64,000 bases of DNA from Stenopsyche tienmushanensis (taxonomy: Eukaryota; Arthropoda; Insecta; Trichoptera; Stenopsychidae). A model generated the notes under the pieces. That model saw only the letters and a program-made list of their open reading frames with translations, had not been told where the DNA came from and did not search any database. Below are positions 1 through 12,590 of the stretch, piece after piece (positions within the stretch are counted from its first letter, which is position 1; each line of letters opens with the position of its first letter). Made by a program: the position numbers and the translations under genes. The stretch is taken from assembly GCA_008973525.1 (NCBI GenBank), contig WACJ01000404.1, positions 496,001-560,000 on the forward strand. Direction: 5' to 3'.

Positions 1-3000
1 GTTCCTACCCCGGTGTGCGCTTACACTTTTTGTGGGTAAAATCACGGAAATTTCATAAATGACCACTTAGAGATCTAGTTTCGTTACAAAAAATATCCGT
101 CCAAATCCTTTTAAAATGTTTTAATCCAAATTTAATGAAATATATGATTTGCTACATTTTAATATATTGATTTGATATTTTATACAGCTGTCGATGATAT
201 ATTACATAGTATTCTCAGACGATTTTAATGCGATCGATCAAATATCGCAGAATTACTTATGGAAGAGACAGACACCCATTTATGATGATATCTATTCATC
301 TTTCACATAAAATTATAATCATGATCTATTTCATATACTCTATGGGATGAGTGTTTGCAAAAAGAAATCCACAGATTAAAACTTCTCAATATTTAATACA
401 TGATGTGAGAAATGATATCATATAATCTGACGGTAAATTTTGATTTTTTTGGCTGTTTTATATTGATATTACGATGAATGCTTTCGTTAAATAATGGAGA
501 TGCAGTCATACTGATTTTTAACGAATCCCATTGCTGTTTCAGACATGTATATCTATCAATTATTACAGATGTACAATGCTAGGAGATATGTCGTATTATA
601 GAACGTAATAATGCAATGATACATCATTGCTTAACTAACGAATTCAATATTGTAAAACCTTTCGTTTATTCATATTCCGGGAACCTTTTGAGCTTTGAAT
701 CGATACTAAAATAAAAGCGGCGAAGACCGTGAGATGAGAAGAAAAAAGTAAATGAGGTTATTTTGTATCTCGCTGTTGGCGCTAAGTGGGTGAACGCTGT
801 TGTGATCTTTACTGGAATAATTTATGAGATCGGGAGGAGTACACGAAGGGATGCCGAGGGAAGAAGGGAAGATGAAATACAAAAGTATCTTCTGATGAAA
901 ATAGACAACCCCGTGCCGGGGCGCTGAAGTGCTTCTAGGCTGTTTTTAATTACTCATAACTTAAGGATAATCAATCGAAGAAGATCGTACGTTGAACTCA
1001 TATATTTTCAATAAAAATGCTAAATGTAAACAACGTGGGGATTTGTAGATATAATATAAGCAAATATATGCAATTTGACTATGAATCCAATGAAATTAAA
1101 TAATTATAATTTTGAACTGTTTCTATGCATTTTAAGTCGCTCTATATTGAAACATATGCCGTCGACCGTATCAATTAACAATTCAGCACGCATTATTCGC
1201 AAATTTTAAGTAACGCGTACATCGCTAGTCTTATAAAAATTGTAGCGAAAGATATGCGAAGTTTCTTCTTAAATTTGCATGAAATATATAAATTCAATTG
1301 TTCAATCAATATAATGCTTTTTATGGTAAAAAATATTTTTTCTATTTATAATATTATTCTTTAAAATTGGAGTTATCCCATATGCTATTTCTACCCCATT
1401 ACCATCATCTGCCAGTGATTCTTGATTAAATATCCTTAAAATTCAATAGTTTTTAATAAAAACTACTACATGCATTCTTTATTATATTTAAAAAAAATTC
1501 AAGATGATCTTTCTCCAAGAAGTTTTAAGATGATCATCTTTATCATTGCCAATAATCACGAATATAATAATGCATTTTTTTTTCATTGACATTCAAAATT
1601 ATTTTTCGATCGTGAATCGTATTTTGATTCATTAATATTTCCTGGTCGAATCATACATATTTATATATCGAATGGCGAAGATTTGACCATCCAAAGGCAC
1701 AGGAAACATCTGTTTCCAACCGAAATGACAGAATAAGCCTTAATATAAATGGATCAGCAATTATAATACAAAAGGATAACATTTTACCCCCCAGGAGGGC
1801 AATATTAATCTTTAAGTCCCCATTGTTCGTTTAATTTATTGCCATAATTAATATGATTCGTTTGCTCAAATAATTTCTTGTACGGAACATCTTTGAAATT
1901 GGGAAACAATACCCGAATTCATAATGACAAATTTAAATAAAAATGTTGTTATTAATTCTTGTAGCGAATTTGGGCGATGCTTATGCTTTCTAAGGAATAT
2001 CAAATGGTGGCTTTGAGTTGCTGAATTCATAAACAATTAATTTTGCATCAACTATTCCTTTTGTTGTTGAGATGTTATAATTTAAGCATTTATTATCGCC
2101 GAAGTACCTGTGTTGATGAGACTCTTAACTATTGGATGGAGTCATAGTTAAATTTGTTAAATGTTTAATTAATGCTGTATACAATGAAATACTTTCTGTT
2201 CTATTCGCTATACATATTGTTTTAATTAGGTGAAATGGATTACGAACATTTTAGTGTGATTTTGAATAGTCTAACATATTTTAACTTTAGTATATAATTA
2301 AATTTATTCAATGTTAATGCCAGAATTTATCAAGTTCGTTAATATTTAATTTCAAATTTAGCCCCATAATAACGTCTTTGGACAAATAATTGTAGAAAGC
2401 AGTAACTGTAAAAACATTTCATATTTAAAGTTAATTTTCAAAATATTTAATGAACAGGTTTTCTTATTACGATTTAACCATATTTGGCAACGAGGTCTAG
2501 TTTATCAACATCTTAATTTAAAATGTCGAAAAAAGTATAGCATTTTTAGCATTCAAATTTATAAAATAAAGATAAAACAAATTGACACTGTATACAGCTG
2601 CAGAAACCATATGAATTCTAACTATACAGCAAAAATTTCAGTCATTACAGAAAATCATTTCCATGGCTGAGTCCTAGTTCAATGAGAATTTTCCTAAAAT
2701 TTATAGCACTAAATTTGTGAGATTAAATTGGATTATTGAAATGGTCAGATGGTATTACAGAGCTAAAATGATTCTTAATTTAACACAATGGATTATTCGA
2801 AGGCAATGGATGTAGGGCTATTTATTCAGAGCAGATATTACTCGGTAGGTGTTCGCTTTTCCTATTAAAGCAGTTGATGGATATTTGATTAAGCACACGG
2901 GGTAATTTATAGGTGTATTTTCAGGTGGTTCATGATTTAAACGTGGAGGAACAGCTCTGTACACTTTATTAATGTAGCTCGTCGACCATGAGAAATTTCT

Positions 3001-4157
3001 GATCCAAGCGGGTGTTGCAAGTTCATTATTTAGCGTCAAAATGGCTAAATGAAGTTTGAATAATATAGCTAGTTTATTCGAGCTTGCACATAAAACAGGG
3101 AATAAATTGGATTTAAAGCTAATTTAGTTCAATTTTTTTCCCTCGTTCTTCTTATACCCTCTTGCATGCCTTTGATCGTTAATCAAATCATATTATAGAG
3201 CAGAAAAATTCCATGAGATTGCTTAAGGTAGAAAATGAAAATTGAAAATGTTGACTACAACACAACAGAAAAATGATTATTTATTAATATTATTTTATAT
3301 ACAATAATATTAATTAAAAGAGCCAGTCCTAAATAGCATTTTACCACTCTATTATTAGATAAAAATAACACAATATGGACTTTTTATCATCATGTGACAA
3401 GGATTAAAAACGAAGAAGTATTTTACATAAAGAAATATTTTTGTGTACAAATTTACACAAATTTATAATGAGTACAGCATAGAGCTCTAAATTAGAGCGA
3501 ACGACTCTCAAGTGCGACGTTCGGATTTATCCCACACTTTTAAGAAATATCGTTCTTGAATAATTCTTTGATGATTTGATATATTTAAATACTATCAAAT
3601 ATACTCTTATTATGCGTATGCTTAATTAATTAAGTAAATTTCCAATTTAAATTCATTTCCATCATATATTACATAGTACGTATGATGCAAAAAGGATTTC
3701 TTAAAAAACAGCTAAAAATCCAGGTCAGCGTAAGAAATATCATAAATTATTTTATGGAGCAAAAGGATTAAATTTCTTTACGGAAAATGAAGAAAAAACG
3801 TGATATCCTGTATAAATCCATTGAAAAAATTATCTAGATCCTAGCCAAACCTATTTTATTGGCTCTAGGTACATAAATATAAATAAAATATTCTGTAAAA
3901 CCATCAAAAGGAAAAACTCAGGAAGATTTTGTAAGATCTATACATAGCTATTATTAAAAAAGGACTTGAGATACATCAGCCATGTTCATATCATATCATC
4001 AATGTATGTTTTTAATTGTATAAGGTGTGGATAAAGACTAAATTATGATTTAATTTATTCTGATTATAAACCTTCTTAATGCCTTTCAAATACAAACGAT
4101 TCTCATAAATTATCAATATTGCACTTCTTATAAGAATATAAATACATGTTTACTGAC
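1..4157. other. Intron of the ADAM gene, downstream side
   Basis: AT-rich DNA left of the last recognisable exon. I looked on the minus strand for the expected next ADAM exon (a KHPHV-like start) and found no match with splice sites. Two islands stand out. One is at 690-960, GC-richer, with a perfect small hairpin CCCCG-TGC-CGGGG at 909-921. The other is at 2810-3045, with a 73-codon minus-strand frame but no exon structure. I see nothing else that I can name. Confidence 0.6.
690..960. other. GC-richer intronic island
   Basis: More complex and less AT-rich than its flanks. Includes the hairpin CCCCG-TGC-CGGGG (909-921). No exon signals. Confidence 0.3.
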
Positions 4158-4304
4158 CGAAAGATCGCCTCCATAGAAGGGATGAATGACGAAGGTCTCA
4201 TTTCCTACGTGTATGACCCCCGAAACTCCATTGCACGTATGAAATGCTGCACTGGCTCCAGGGTAGTCTTTCACAGTACCATGATAGTAACAATGTTCAA
4301 TTTC
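4158..4304 (-). CDS. mmd: ADAM (mind-meld-like) prodomain exon, third of three
   Basis: A 147 bp (49 codon) symmetric phase 0-0 exon read leftward. The acceptor is ATTTTTTGCAG (AG complementary to 4305-4306) and the donor is TCG|GTCAGTA (GT complementary to 4156-4157). It opens [18 protein letters not shown], runs through [18 protein letters not shown] and ends HPFYGGDLS. The HCYYHG and TCNGVSG blocks are the most recognisable signature of the reprolysin (M12B) propeptide: two conserved cysteines plus a C-(F/Y)-Y-x-G start and an S-T-C-x-G-x-x-G core. NET is a potential N-glycosylation site. In the family, the next residues (a KHPH or EPL-like motif) precede the catalytic domain, so the protease exons should lie left of position 1. 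Whether the protease is active cannot be judged here. ADAM11/22/23-type proteins usually lack the zinc-binding HExxH. Confidence 0.9.
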
Positions 4305-4736
4305 CTGCAAAAAATAATGTTCATATCATAATTTAAAGTTGATGAGTATGGATAATCGAGTTCTTTATTGGCGTATGTGCGATATGTGCTTTTCGTTTAA
4401 TTAACTTTATGGCGTTTTAAAGTAGCTTATTACTTCTTGCGTTGAAAGTTTTTCTTGAAAATATGTTTCAATCAACGTCTGAGATCAGATAATTCGTCGG
4501 CTCCCGGCGAAGCCATGGTGACGGATTGCGAGGCAAGAGTTTGGGGGTGCGATTCTTAGGGGCTGGCAAAATTTGGCACACATTTAAATTTTCATCCAGA
4601 GTTATAAATAGCAACGGTTTCTGTTTGTTGCCAAGATACTGGAATTCTTCGAAATGAGGTAGCTCGAATAAATTTAATACTAATTTTATATTATATATAG
4701 CATTTAAAAATATTACAGGTTTTATAAAACAAATTA

Positions 4737-4815
4737 AGGGTAACCCTCGTATAACACGGCTTTCCTATAACGCGATCATCTGTTATCGAATGTAGGTGAT
4801 CTCCATAGGGTATTT
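4737..4815 (+). mobile_element. Single pogo/Tigger-type end
   Basis: GGGTAACCCTCGTATAACACGG followed by TTCCTATAACGCGATC and CTGTTATCGAAT is the repeated ATAACGCG pattern of pogo/Tigger termini. No partner end or transposase was found nearby, so it is likely a leftover end. Confidence 0.45.
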
Positions 4816-5799
4816 TTCTTGAAAAATAATTTTGAGTGACATCCCAATGTTTTCCATGTATGTTTAAGTTAGAAGAGAGATTATTTGAATAAGAACTTCA
4901 AACAGGAAATTATTATTATTTTTTATTATGTTTTTCCAAATCCAATAACTTAATGACTCATGGAAGTGGAAAGTAGAAGAATCGTGGATAATCTAAGCTT
5001 TAGAGCACAATAATATAAATGGAATCCATGAAGCTATAAACTATTTTGCGCTTAAAACATGTAGAAATTCTAGATTTGACCGAACTATTGGAGCTTCATT
5101 TTTTAAATGATGATCCTTTCCAATGTAAAAATTATAAAATTCAAGAATAAGCCTTCCATGTGTAGATTATATACTAAAAAAGAGTATATATACAAAATTA
5201 AATTTAGTACCCGTAGGTAGTCTTATGATTAGGCGGTCGGACTAGTGACGTTAATCATTTTGGGTACAAATTTACAGAATCTTTAGCTAGTGATCACACT
5301 TTTAAAGACGTTAATACGCTATAAAAAACAAGTTAAAATAATTGGCAATAGTTACATAAAATAGATTGCTAAAAGCTACTTTAATAAAATTAAAATATTA
5401 AGGACTTTTGCTTTATGAAAATGAGAATATTTGACCAATATGAAAACATCCCCATTTGATGCTGAATAGTAATAACGATGAAGTAAACCTTATGTAATAT
5501 TAATATATAATTCTGTTGGTTATCATTCATGTTGATTATTATATTGAAGTATATATAATATTTTTATTTTGATATATAATCCAAATTTTTGTATTAATTC
5601 TTAGTATCTAATCTTCATGGGGAATTACTCTTGGAGATTAAGATTTTCAATATCTTGATTTTTCTTTTAATTCCACATGTGATAAAATTAGAATAGGATT
5701 ATTTGAATGGGAGTTTTACGTGGGAGAGAATCGATTAGTAAATATCGAAATTAATATGATTTTTAATTTATATTTTCGTTATTATTGTAAATTCAGTCA

Positions 5800-5905
5800 G
5801 TTATGGGTATCCCTGTATGACAAATTACTATCATCCCAGTATTTATATTATCACATCTAGGAAATCAGGATAAATCTACAATATAATCTGGATTCAAACT
5901 CAAAT
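5800..5905 (-). mobile_element. SINE family 1, shrunken copy
   Basis: On the minus strand GAGTTTGAATCCAGATTATATTG (a worn B box with the bases that follow it in the family) runs into GATTTATCCTGATTTCCTAG. The body between is deleted. Confidence 0.4.
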
Positions 5906-6109
5906 CTTCATAATGAGAGTCAAAGATCAGAAATATTATAACAACATTTTTTTATAAATTAACTAACAGTGTGTTTTATTGGATATTAATATTAAACGAC
6001 TCTTAATCATCGTAGATATAGTAATTCGTAAAAATATCTACAATAAAATAATAATTCGTTAATATTCGTATACATTTCAATAGCCTTAGGCAGCAAAAGA
6101 AATACTATT

Positions 6110-6660
6110 GCTTTATATTGCGAACACAAGAACAAGTACATCTCAAGACGATCCTTTATATATTGCGAGTTTCTAAAGATAGATTCGAAGGAATTAAAAG
6201 CGCTATAGTTGTGTATGTGTACAGGATGAGTAAATGCTATTCTAGCAGCTCCTGGTTTTTTCATCAAAAGGATCAGCCGATCAAAGAGCACTCGTTTCTT
6301 TTGCCCTATCCCTGTCTACCTCTTTCTATTGACAACAAATAGAGCGTGAAGTAACATGAAATAAATTGACAGTTAACTAGCTGGTTCTTTTTGAGACGAG
6401 CGATGCAAAGAAGAGAAGAAAAACTGAATACGCCGACTGGATAATTTACTTTGGGGAAAATTTGGGAAATTCGCGTCGGCGAACATTACACGAAGAAAAA
6501 CAGGTATGCCTGGAAAGCGATTTCGAATAAGCAAACGAAAGCTATGATTTATTTTATTTCCATGGAAAGCGTTTGATTGGTGCCGAAACTCCTTTGAAAT
6601 TTCAAACGAATAAAACACTCTGATAAGCTGCTTATGAGTTGAAAACACTCAAAAGCGATA
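6110..6660. other. GC-richer intronic island
   Basis: Frames of 70-94 codons are open on both strands here, which fits even base composition better than a gene. No splice sites fit an ADAM exon. Confidence 0.3.
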
Positions 6661-7189
6661 TTAGAAGTCGTTCTCGATTTAAAAATAACGAGATAGAATC
6701 AGTTTTTATCACATCACATCAGCTTGTGGCCAGATACGATTGAAAAGATACACAACTTGCTTATTTTCAGATCTTATTGTTTAATGAGTCTCTTCATGCA
6801 TTCAAATACTGTTATTAGGTTGTTTAACTATTTAAAAATATTAAACTTAAATTAATATCAAATATTTGATGTAAAAATATATGAAAATGCTCAGCAGTAA
6901 TCTCATGGAAGGAACTGCAAATGTTATCAAGTTTTGATCAATATTTGTCCAAGAAATGTGTGTTTGTTTGAAAAATTATGTCTAAAGAATGACCTAAAAT
7001 ATTGGAAAGTTTGGGATGGGGTCCACCAAAAAAATTGTTCAAGAAAGGTCTGCGAAACATATCACATTAATAGTTTTTTGCAATTTTTATCTTTTAGTAA
7101 TTTAATTATAAAATAACTAATTATTTTTGGTCCCTTATTATACACAGAAGCACTGATTGAATGATTTTTTAATTAGCTCCAATGTCAAT

Positions 7190-7700
7190 TGGCATTCTTA
7201 AAGCCTTTCAAGAGGCGCAAAGATCTTCCGTGTGGCACTATAATTAATTCAAGTGGCGGTTGTAAAATTAATGCAAATATCCATGCGGATCGTAAAAGCA
7301 GAGGTTCACAAGGCACCGGACAATAGGACACCTGGATTCAGGATAAATATTGCGGTGCAAGGAATAACGTAGCATTTTATGGTACAATGTGCCATAATCC
7401 CTTTAATGACTCACGGCGAGTTTTTCGTCGACTAGCGAAAGCTCAACTGAATTAAGGTCGGGGTTGTTTTTAAAGAAATTAAAAAAATACTGATTTAAGG
7501 CACCGATTCGGATGCTTACAAAACGGAGCAATTTACACCCCCCAAAGCCCGGGATGCCGATTTGCCATTTAATTTACTCGGCCGTCTGATAAATTGCTGG
7601 GAATTCAGCGAGAAAGATTTCACCTGAAGTTTTCCATTAATTGACATGGCAACGCAATTAATTTCGCCCGCTGGATTGGAGGTCTCAGAGTGATGGTCGT
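7190..7700. other. Candidate intronic regulatory island
   Basis: Contains CCAATGTCAATTGG (inverted CCAAT motif, near 7178-7192) and the octamer ATGCAAAT (7271-7278), the classic binding site of POU-domain factors. No frame of note on either strand. Confidence 0.3.
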
Positions 7701-8155
7701 TATTTTTTTTTAAAATATAGATTTAACGCACGAATTGGTTGCTGTCATTGAAAGGGTTAAGCTGTTTTCTGTTCAAATTTAATACAAACTAGAACAGATA
7801 AAAATGAGATTAGGCAAATATAGTATTTCTGTTTTTTAAAAACTCATCTCACCAATAATAATGATTTTAACTCTGAAAAAAAATCTCAATGTGCGTGATT
7901 CAAATATTTTGCTTTTAATATTTAAGCCGAATAAAGAGTGTCACATATATTAGTGTTAAGATAACACTCACCAAAAAGAGGGGTAGGAGAAAGATTAGAG
8001 TTGGAAGAGAATGGATTAGAAGCTTGAAAATCGAACGCGTCCTTTTGATCCATGAACTGATCTCTACCATACACATAAATTTTATGCCCTCGTGATTATC
8101 CGCTAGTATCGAAATAGTATATAAATCATATACTAGATAATTCCATTTTTTTTTC

Positions 8156-8310
8156 TTATTTGACGGGATTATCATTGAGACTAATGGTACGGAGCGCTTT
8201 GTGCTCCGAGTGAACTATGGATGCGATCTCTGTAGCCGAACAACGCAACAATCGCAGATTGTCGTAGCGACGACAGTAACGTAAGGGCCTTGAAAGTAGC
8301 GTGTAATTAA
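8156..8310 (-). pseudogene. LRR-like gene fragment, copy 1
   Basis: Minus-strand frame with SRPLRYCRRYDNLRLLRC, SATEIASIVHSEHKAL and RTISLNDNPVK before a stop. The spacing L..L......I..I ... L..ISLNDNP looks like one leucine-rich repeat. The same stretch recurs at 63765-63905 with a single 3-base gap, so the frame is kept between the copies. Splice sites and a start are not convincing. It may be a piece of a retrocopied or duplicated gene, or part of an unknown repeat. Not assigned to any known protein. Confidence 0.3.
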
Positions 8311-8489
8311 ATACATCTTTTGTATTGATAGAGTGTGGTATCCTTTGGATTATCATAAGTTCATCCGGGATCATCGATTCACATTGTTTTATATCGCCTA
8401 TTGAAAAATTGAACATTGAATTGATATTATGACAATTTATCGTTTTTTAGTCGTTATAAATTTCAATAAGATTTCAAATTGAATGCAGA

Positions 8490-8960
8490 TTTTATAATGA
8501 AAGCAGTTTGAGCTGGAATCTCGTCGGCGCGAAAGTCACCGTGGAGAGCCTTAGGATCAAACTTTCGCTGAATTCCCGGATAATATCGTTACTTGTTGGC
8601 GGTCTGTGGCATGGGAATGTCGCAGGTGAAAAAAAAAACATTTTTTCTTGTGGTGAAAATCGCGTTTCTACATCTCTTTTGTCTTCTGGATAGGATGCAA
8701 ATCGTAACGGTGCCGTGGGAAATAACCTGCGAGGCGGAGGAAACGAGGCAGACAAGGTTAGACACTATAGCGTCGTTTACGACAATAGGAACTCGTAAAA
8801 ACAATCGTAAGGGATTTTATAACTCGCTTTTATTGCTGTTTTTTTCCTTGTACCTCCTCATTGCCTTTATTCTTTCCGTCCTCTTCTCCACTATGATTTT
8901 CTCCGGTGCACCTTTACTGGAGGTCGGATTTAAATGGCGCTAAATCAGAGGACAGGTGGA
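8490..8960. other. GC-richer island with open frames
   Basis: A plus-strand frame (8593-8943, 116 codons) ends in a hydrophobic stretch (FYNSLLLLFFSLYLLIAFIL). Minus frames of 71-87 codons overlap it. There is no promoter, splice or codon-use support, so I do not call a gene. Confidence 0.25.
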
Positions 8961-9239
8961 ATCAAGCAATTATCAGGGCGATCATAAAGACTGATTTGAT
9001 CGCCTGTAAATTGATTTTGTGAGAAGAATAAAATAGCATAGGGTTCAGATGGGGTAAAAAATGAGGGCTTGAAAGCTTCCTATGGTATTTGTATCATCTT
9101 TTTTAAGGTATTATATTCATCATCGAACGTAGACGATATTTAAACGAGATTTTTATAAGATTGTAGGTAATATATATTAAATGTGAATTTTTTATTGACA
9201 CGGAAAGACAAATTGGGCTAAATGAGACGAAAGATGAAA

Positions 9240-9415
9240 GTTGGTCAAAAAGAGAAGCAAAATCTTTTCTACTCCCTTCGTCGCACACACACACGTACAT
9301 AGATATGCTATGCGCATGCGCCGCGTCGTCTCTGCTATGTGTGTATCTGTACGCAGCATTATGTAACCAACAGACTAATAGCTTATCTATTTTAATGTAT
9401 ATTACACAAACATAG
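9240..9415 (-). repeat. ctatg-end dispersed repeat
   Basis: On the minus strand it begins CTATGTTTGTGTAATATACATTAAAATAG, and further on has a CAGAGACGACGCGG and GCGCATGCGCATAGC region. The same beginning occurs at 27082, 45875 (reversed), 22152 (reversed, end only) and 15448 (end only). A short CA run (9286-9294) lies inside. Confidence 0.55.
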
Positions 9416-9544
9416 AAAATTTAACATAAATCATATAAACTGAAAATAACTGTTTCAGTGCCAATTATAATAAAATCAAAGCTAAAAATAAACTCTCTTA
9501 CGAAAAACGCATTTTCAAGTGAGTGAACCGGAATGAATTAATGT

Positions 9545-9650
9545 TTCTTGTCTCCCAAATATGTTAATATGATAAAATATTTTTTCTCAATCTGAATTTG
9601 AACCCAAGCCTTTAAAATGGCCTCAAGAACCGACCCACTCTACCAAAATT
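9545..9650 (-). mobile_element. SINE family 1, tRNA head and start of body
   Basis: On the minus strand the A box TGGTAGAGTGG (9635-9645) matches the consensus exactly, and GGTTCAAATTC (9594-9604) is a B box. Their starts are 41 bases apart. The sequence continues to AATATGTTAATATTTGGGAGA-like body DNA at about 9551-9570. It is the most tRNA-like head in the window. Confidence 0.65.
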
Positions 9651-10399
9651 TGTTAATTATGCCATGTAAGGTCTATCGAAATGAAACTAAATATCGGACA
9701 CTTGAATTTAAATAACATTGTGGCAGGGTACATTCCAAAACCCTAATGGCCCTTTTTTATCACACATTTGTTTGTAGCAAATTAGGTTTGCCCAAAAAGG
9801 AACCCATTTGCAAATTGAGCGTGGTGTGAATATTTACGGTGCGTGCCGTTGACAGATTTATGCTTTGGATTTCGCGCCTTTGCTGAAGTCGACTCTTACT
9901 TATGAAACCCACTTAAAGACTTTAGCAAAACATAATGAAAAATAAAGCAAAAAAATTGTAAAATACCAAATGCGAGAGCCACCCAGGAAATCAATAGAGA
10001 AAATCATATGAAAATATTAGATTATTTTTTGAATGTGCCATATTTGTTATTGATCGTAAGCAATCTGCATGATTATGACTATTTATGAGATAAAATATTT
10101 TAATATGGTGGCATCCCGTTATTTTTCACATGTGGTTAAATTCGGATAAGGTTATTTATGCTGGATTTTTTAGATATACGAAAATATAAGGGCTAAGTCA
10201 GGACAAAGACGATCGGTTGGATATATTAATGTATTCGATTTTTCAAAAAAAAAAAAAGTGAAATTCGTAACATTATTAATACAAAGAGAATTCATATATA
10301 TATAACAGGAATACATACAAAGGCAAGATAAAAGTTTTTTTCTTTATTCCATATTTGAGCGTAAAGCTCTACAATGAGAGTTCATGAAGCAACCCATTA

Positions 10400-10525
10400 T
10401 GTTAATATTTGATCAATACGTTAGGCGTGCTTTAAAATAAATATCGCAGAAGCCTTTGAAGAGAATAAATCATGTGAATTATTATATTCATTCCATAATA
10501 TTGATTTGGCAATTAGTTCAAATTT
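10400..10525 (+). repeat. Dispersed repeat pair, copy 1
   Basis: Shares TCAATACGTTAGGCGTGC, TTAAAATAA, CAGAAGCCTTTGAAGAG and ATAATATTGATTTGG with 49760-49885 (TCAATATGTTGAACGTGC, TTAAAATAA, CAGATTTCTTTGAAGGA, AGTATTGATTTG) in the same order and orientation. Class unknown. Confidence 0.4.
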
Positions 10526-10804
10526 AAAGTATATTTACAGTATTATCAATTGAATATATTATATATCAGGGCTTAATATTTTGACGATATACTAAAATGA
10601 TCGCAAAGGTATCGAATAAAGAGACATTTGAATCAGTCAATGTTAAACATAAATGGTGTTTGATTTTATAAATATAATGATACTTAGAAGTTTGGAAAGT
10701 AGAAATACGTAATATTTCATGATCTATTGATCAAAAGAAGACAGCACTAAGAATGATCTATCATAAATACGCATTTACAAGCAATATGATTAGGGAATCT
10801 AATT

Positions 10805-11163
10805 CCGAGCCAAAATATCGATCCCGGGATTGCATTGCATGCACGGACTAAAACTCGCAAAATTCCCGATTTCCCGATAAATTATTTATTTCCGTCGCTG
10901 CAGATGAATACTTATATACTATAATACGTTTGATGTGATTCGTAATTACATTACGGAGCAATACAAAAATTCTGAACCCCGTATCTATTATATTTCATAT
11001 CGATATTCCCATTTTTAGAGTCGAGGTGTAGTTAATACTTCACCGGTAGGGAAAGATTAATATAACAATTTTAAAAACATATATGTACTGTATGTATGTA
11101 TACATAGATTAGACGATTACTGCCTCTATACGTCGCCTAAGCTCGCCCATTAGTAGTTACGCC
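10805..11163 (+). repeat. 300 bp dispersed repeat, copy 1
   Basis: Matches 47215-47776 over about 310 bp at high similarity, from AAACTCGCAAAATTCCCG through GATGTGATTCGTAATTA and TTCACCGGTAGGGAAAG to GTCGCCTAAGCTCG and TTAGTAGTTAC. Both copies are preceded by CCAAAATNTCGATCCCGGGAT. Copy 1 lacks about 230 bp found between this prefix and the main block in copy 2. No coding frame spans it. It is likely a nonautonomous element whose class I cannot name. Confidence 0.7.
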
Positions 11164-11734
11164 ACTGTTTTCAAGCGTCCAGATTTCGGCGAGAATGTCT
11201 CAATTTAGTAGCCTGGTGAGGTGTACGATTTCTGTTAGATAAAATTTTTTATAAAAACATTATAGAAAGATGTTCGTAAAGTTAACATTTGTAAGTCGTT
11301 ATAGAAATACGTAACAGTGAGATGCTGGATTCGCTTTTCGAAAACTTTTTAAGATTTCACTCCACTTATCACAAAACCTTCATCCTGTTGAAAAACATAC
11401 TTTGTCTGCAAAAATATCAGTATTTTTTTGTACTTATAAAATTTTAGGAAACTTCTAGTAAGAGAACAGTTTTGGTTGGAAAATGCTAGAACCGACAATG
11501 AAAAGAAGAAAGCGATAAAAGCGTTTCACCGCTAAGAAATTCATAAAAATCCGCAGAGCAAATCTATAAGAAGGAATTAGACTCTTTGTTACAAAAATAT
11601 GAGATACATTCTCGATCGCCAGGAAGCGAAAAACAAAATGTAAAAAGGGTCTCAACATATTGTCCTAATGCAAATTTTTCTTATGAATGGTCAAATTTTT
11701 TTAAAATATATGGACGACAATGAGATTATATTGA

Positions 11735-11805
11735 AAACACGACCACCTTCAAGAAAACTTCGTATGGAGATAGTCCACGTTCAATAAATATGAGAATGGC
11801 ACAAT
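11735..11805 (+). mobile_element. SINE family 1, short 3' piece
   Basis: ACGACCACCTTCAAG followed by ACTTCGTATGGAGATAGTCC and TTCAATAAATATGAG resembles the 3' part of the family (CTCATATGGAGATTCC ...). It is short and worn. Confidence 0.3.
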
Positions 11806-11879
11806 AAGAATATCAAGTGAAACCACATTTATATTTATATTATGGTTTTTTATAATGAGGAACATACGGATTGAAGACG

Positions 11880-12590
11880 GGTAAGGCCGTTTTTTGGACG
11901 CCAATTCTTTTCACACAGGATTATTCGAAGTGTAATAAGCTCATAAATTATATATGGAGTGTTCGGGGCGTTGAATTGTTCGGCTCTTTCGTCTAGCACG
12001 CAAAAAAATTAAGCACAAAAGCGGCCATATTTCGATAGCATCGAGCACGTCCAGGGATGATTTTCTTTTTCTGAAAACCGGCGTCGGAAAAGGGAAAGAG
12101 GTATTTTGTACATCCGTAACGCGTTTTGTCCGCTCCATTTAATCCGAGGGAAAAGTGCGAAATAGCTATAAATAAATGATTACGAGCCATTAACATTATC
12201 CTTAACTGCCAGAAATATTCGGTCGGAAGAATAAGGATGACGGAGAAAATATGCCCCGGATAGTCCTCGAGGGCGCCTCGCAAATTCGACGCGATTTAAA
12301 AAGAGATTCCTTCTTTAAAAAAATGATCAACAGGAGATTTGCGTCGAGTGGTGCAATTTTATGATTTGACCATAAATAAAATTGAAGTTGCGGGATAACA
12401 AGCGCCGCGAAAGCCTCGGGATCATATTTATGCCGGGAGAAGTTCGGCTGAGGATTGTCGACGCGGAGTTTTCGGGATTTGTCCCGGCGTATTATGGGCA
12501 TCACTTCATGTCATATTTATGCGGTGGCTTAGTTCGCTCTTTATGTGTCCCAGAAGAGCCACAACCCTGAGTGGAAGTAGTTTTTATTAC
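11880..12590. other. GC-richer island flanking an ADAM exon
   Basis: Complex sequence immediately downstream (minus sense) of exon 12595-12664, with overlapping minus frames of 65-100 codons. The position suggests splicing enhancers or a regulatory element. I found no further exon in it. Confidence 0.3.

Noticed and set aside
8593..8943. 116-codon plus frame with a membrane-like segment
   Set aside because: The hydrophobic stretch comes from a T-rich run. Minus frames of similar length overlap, and no gene structure surrounds it.
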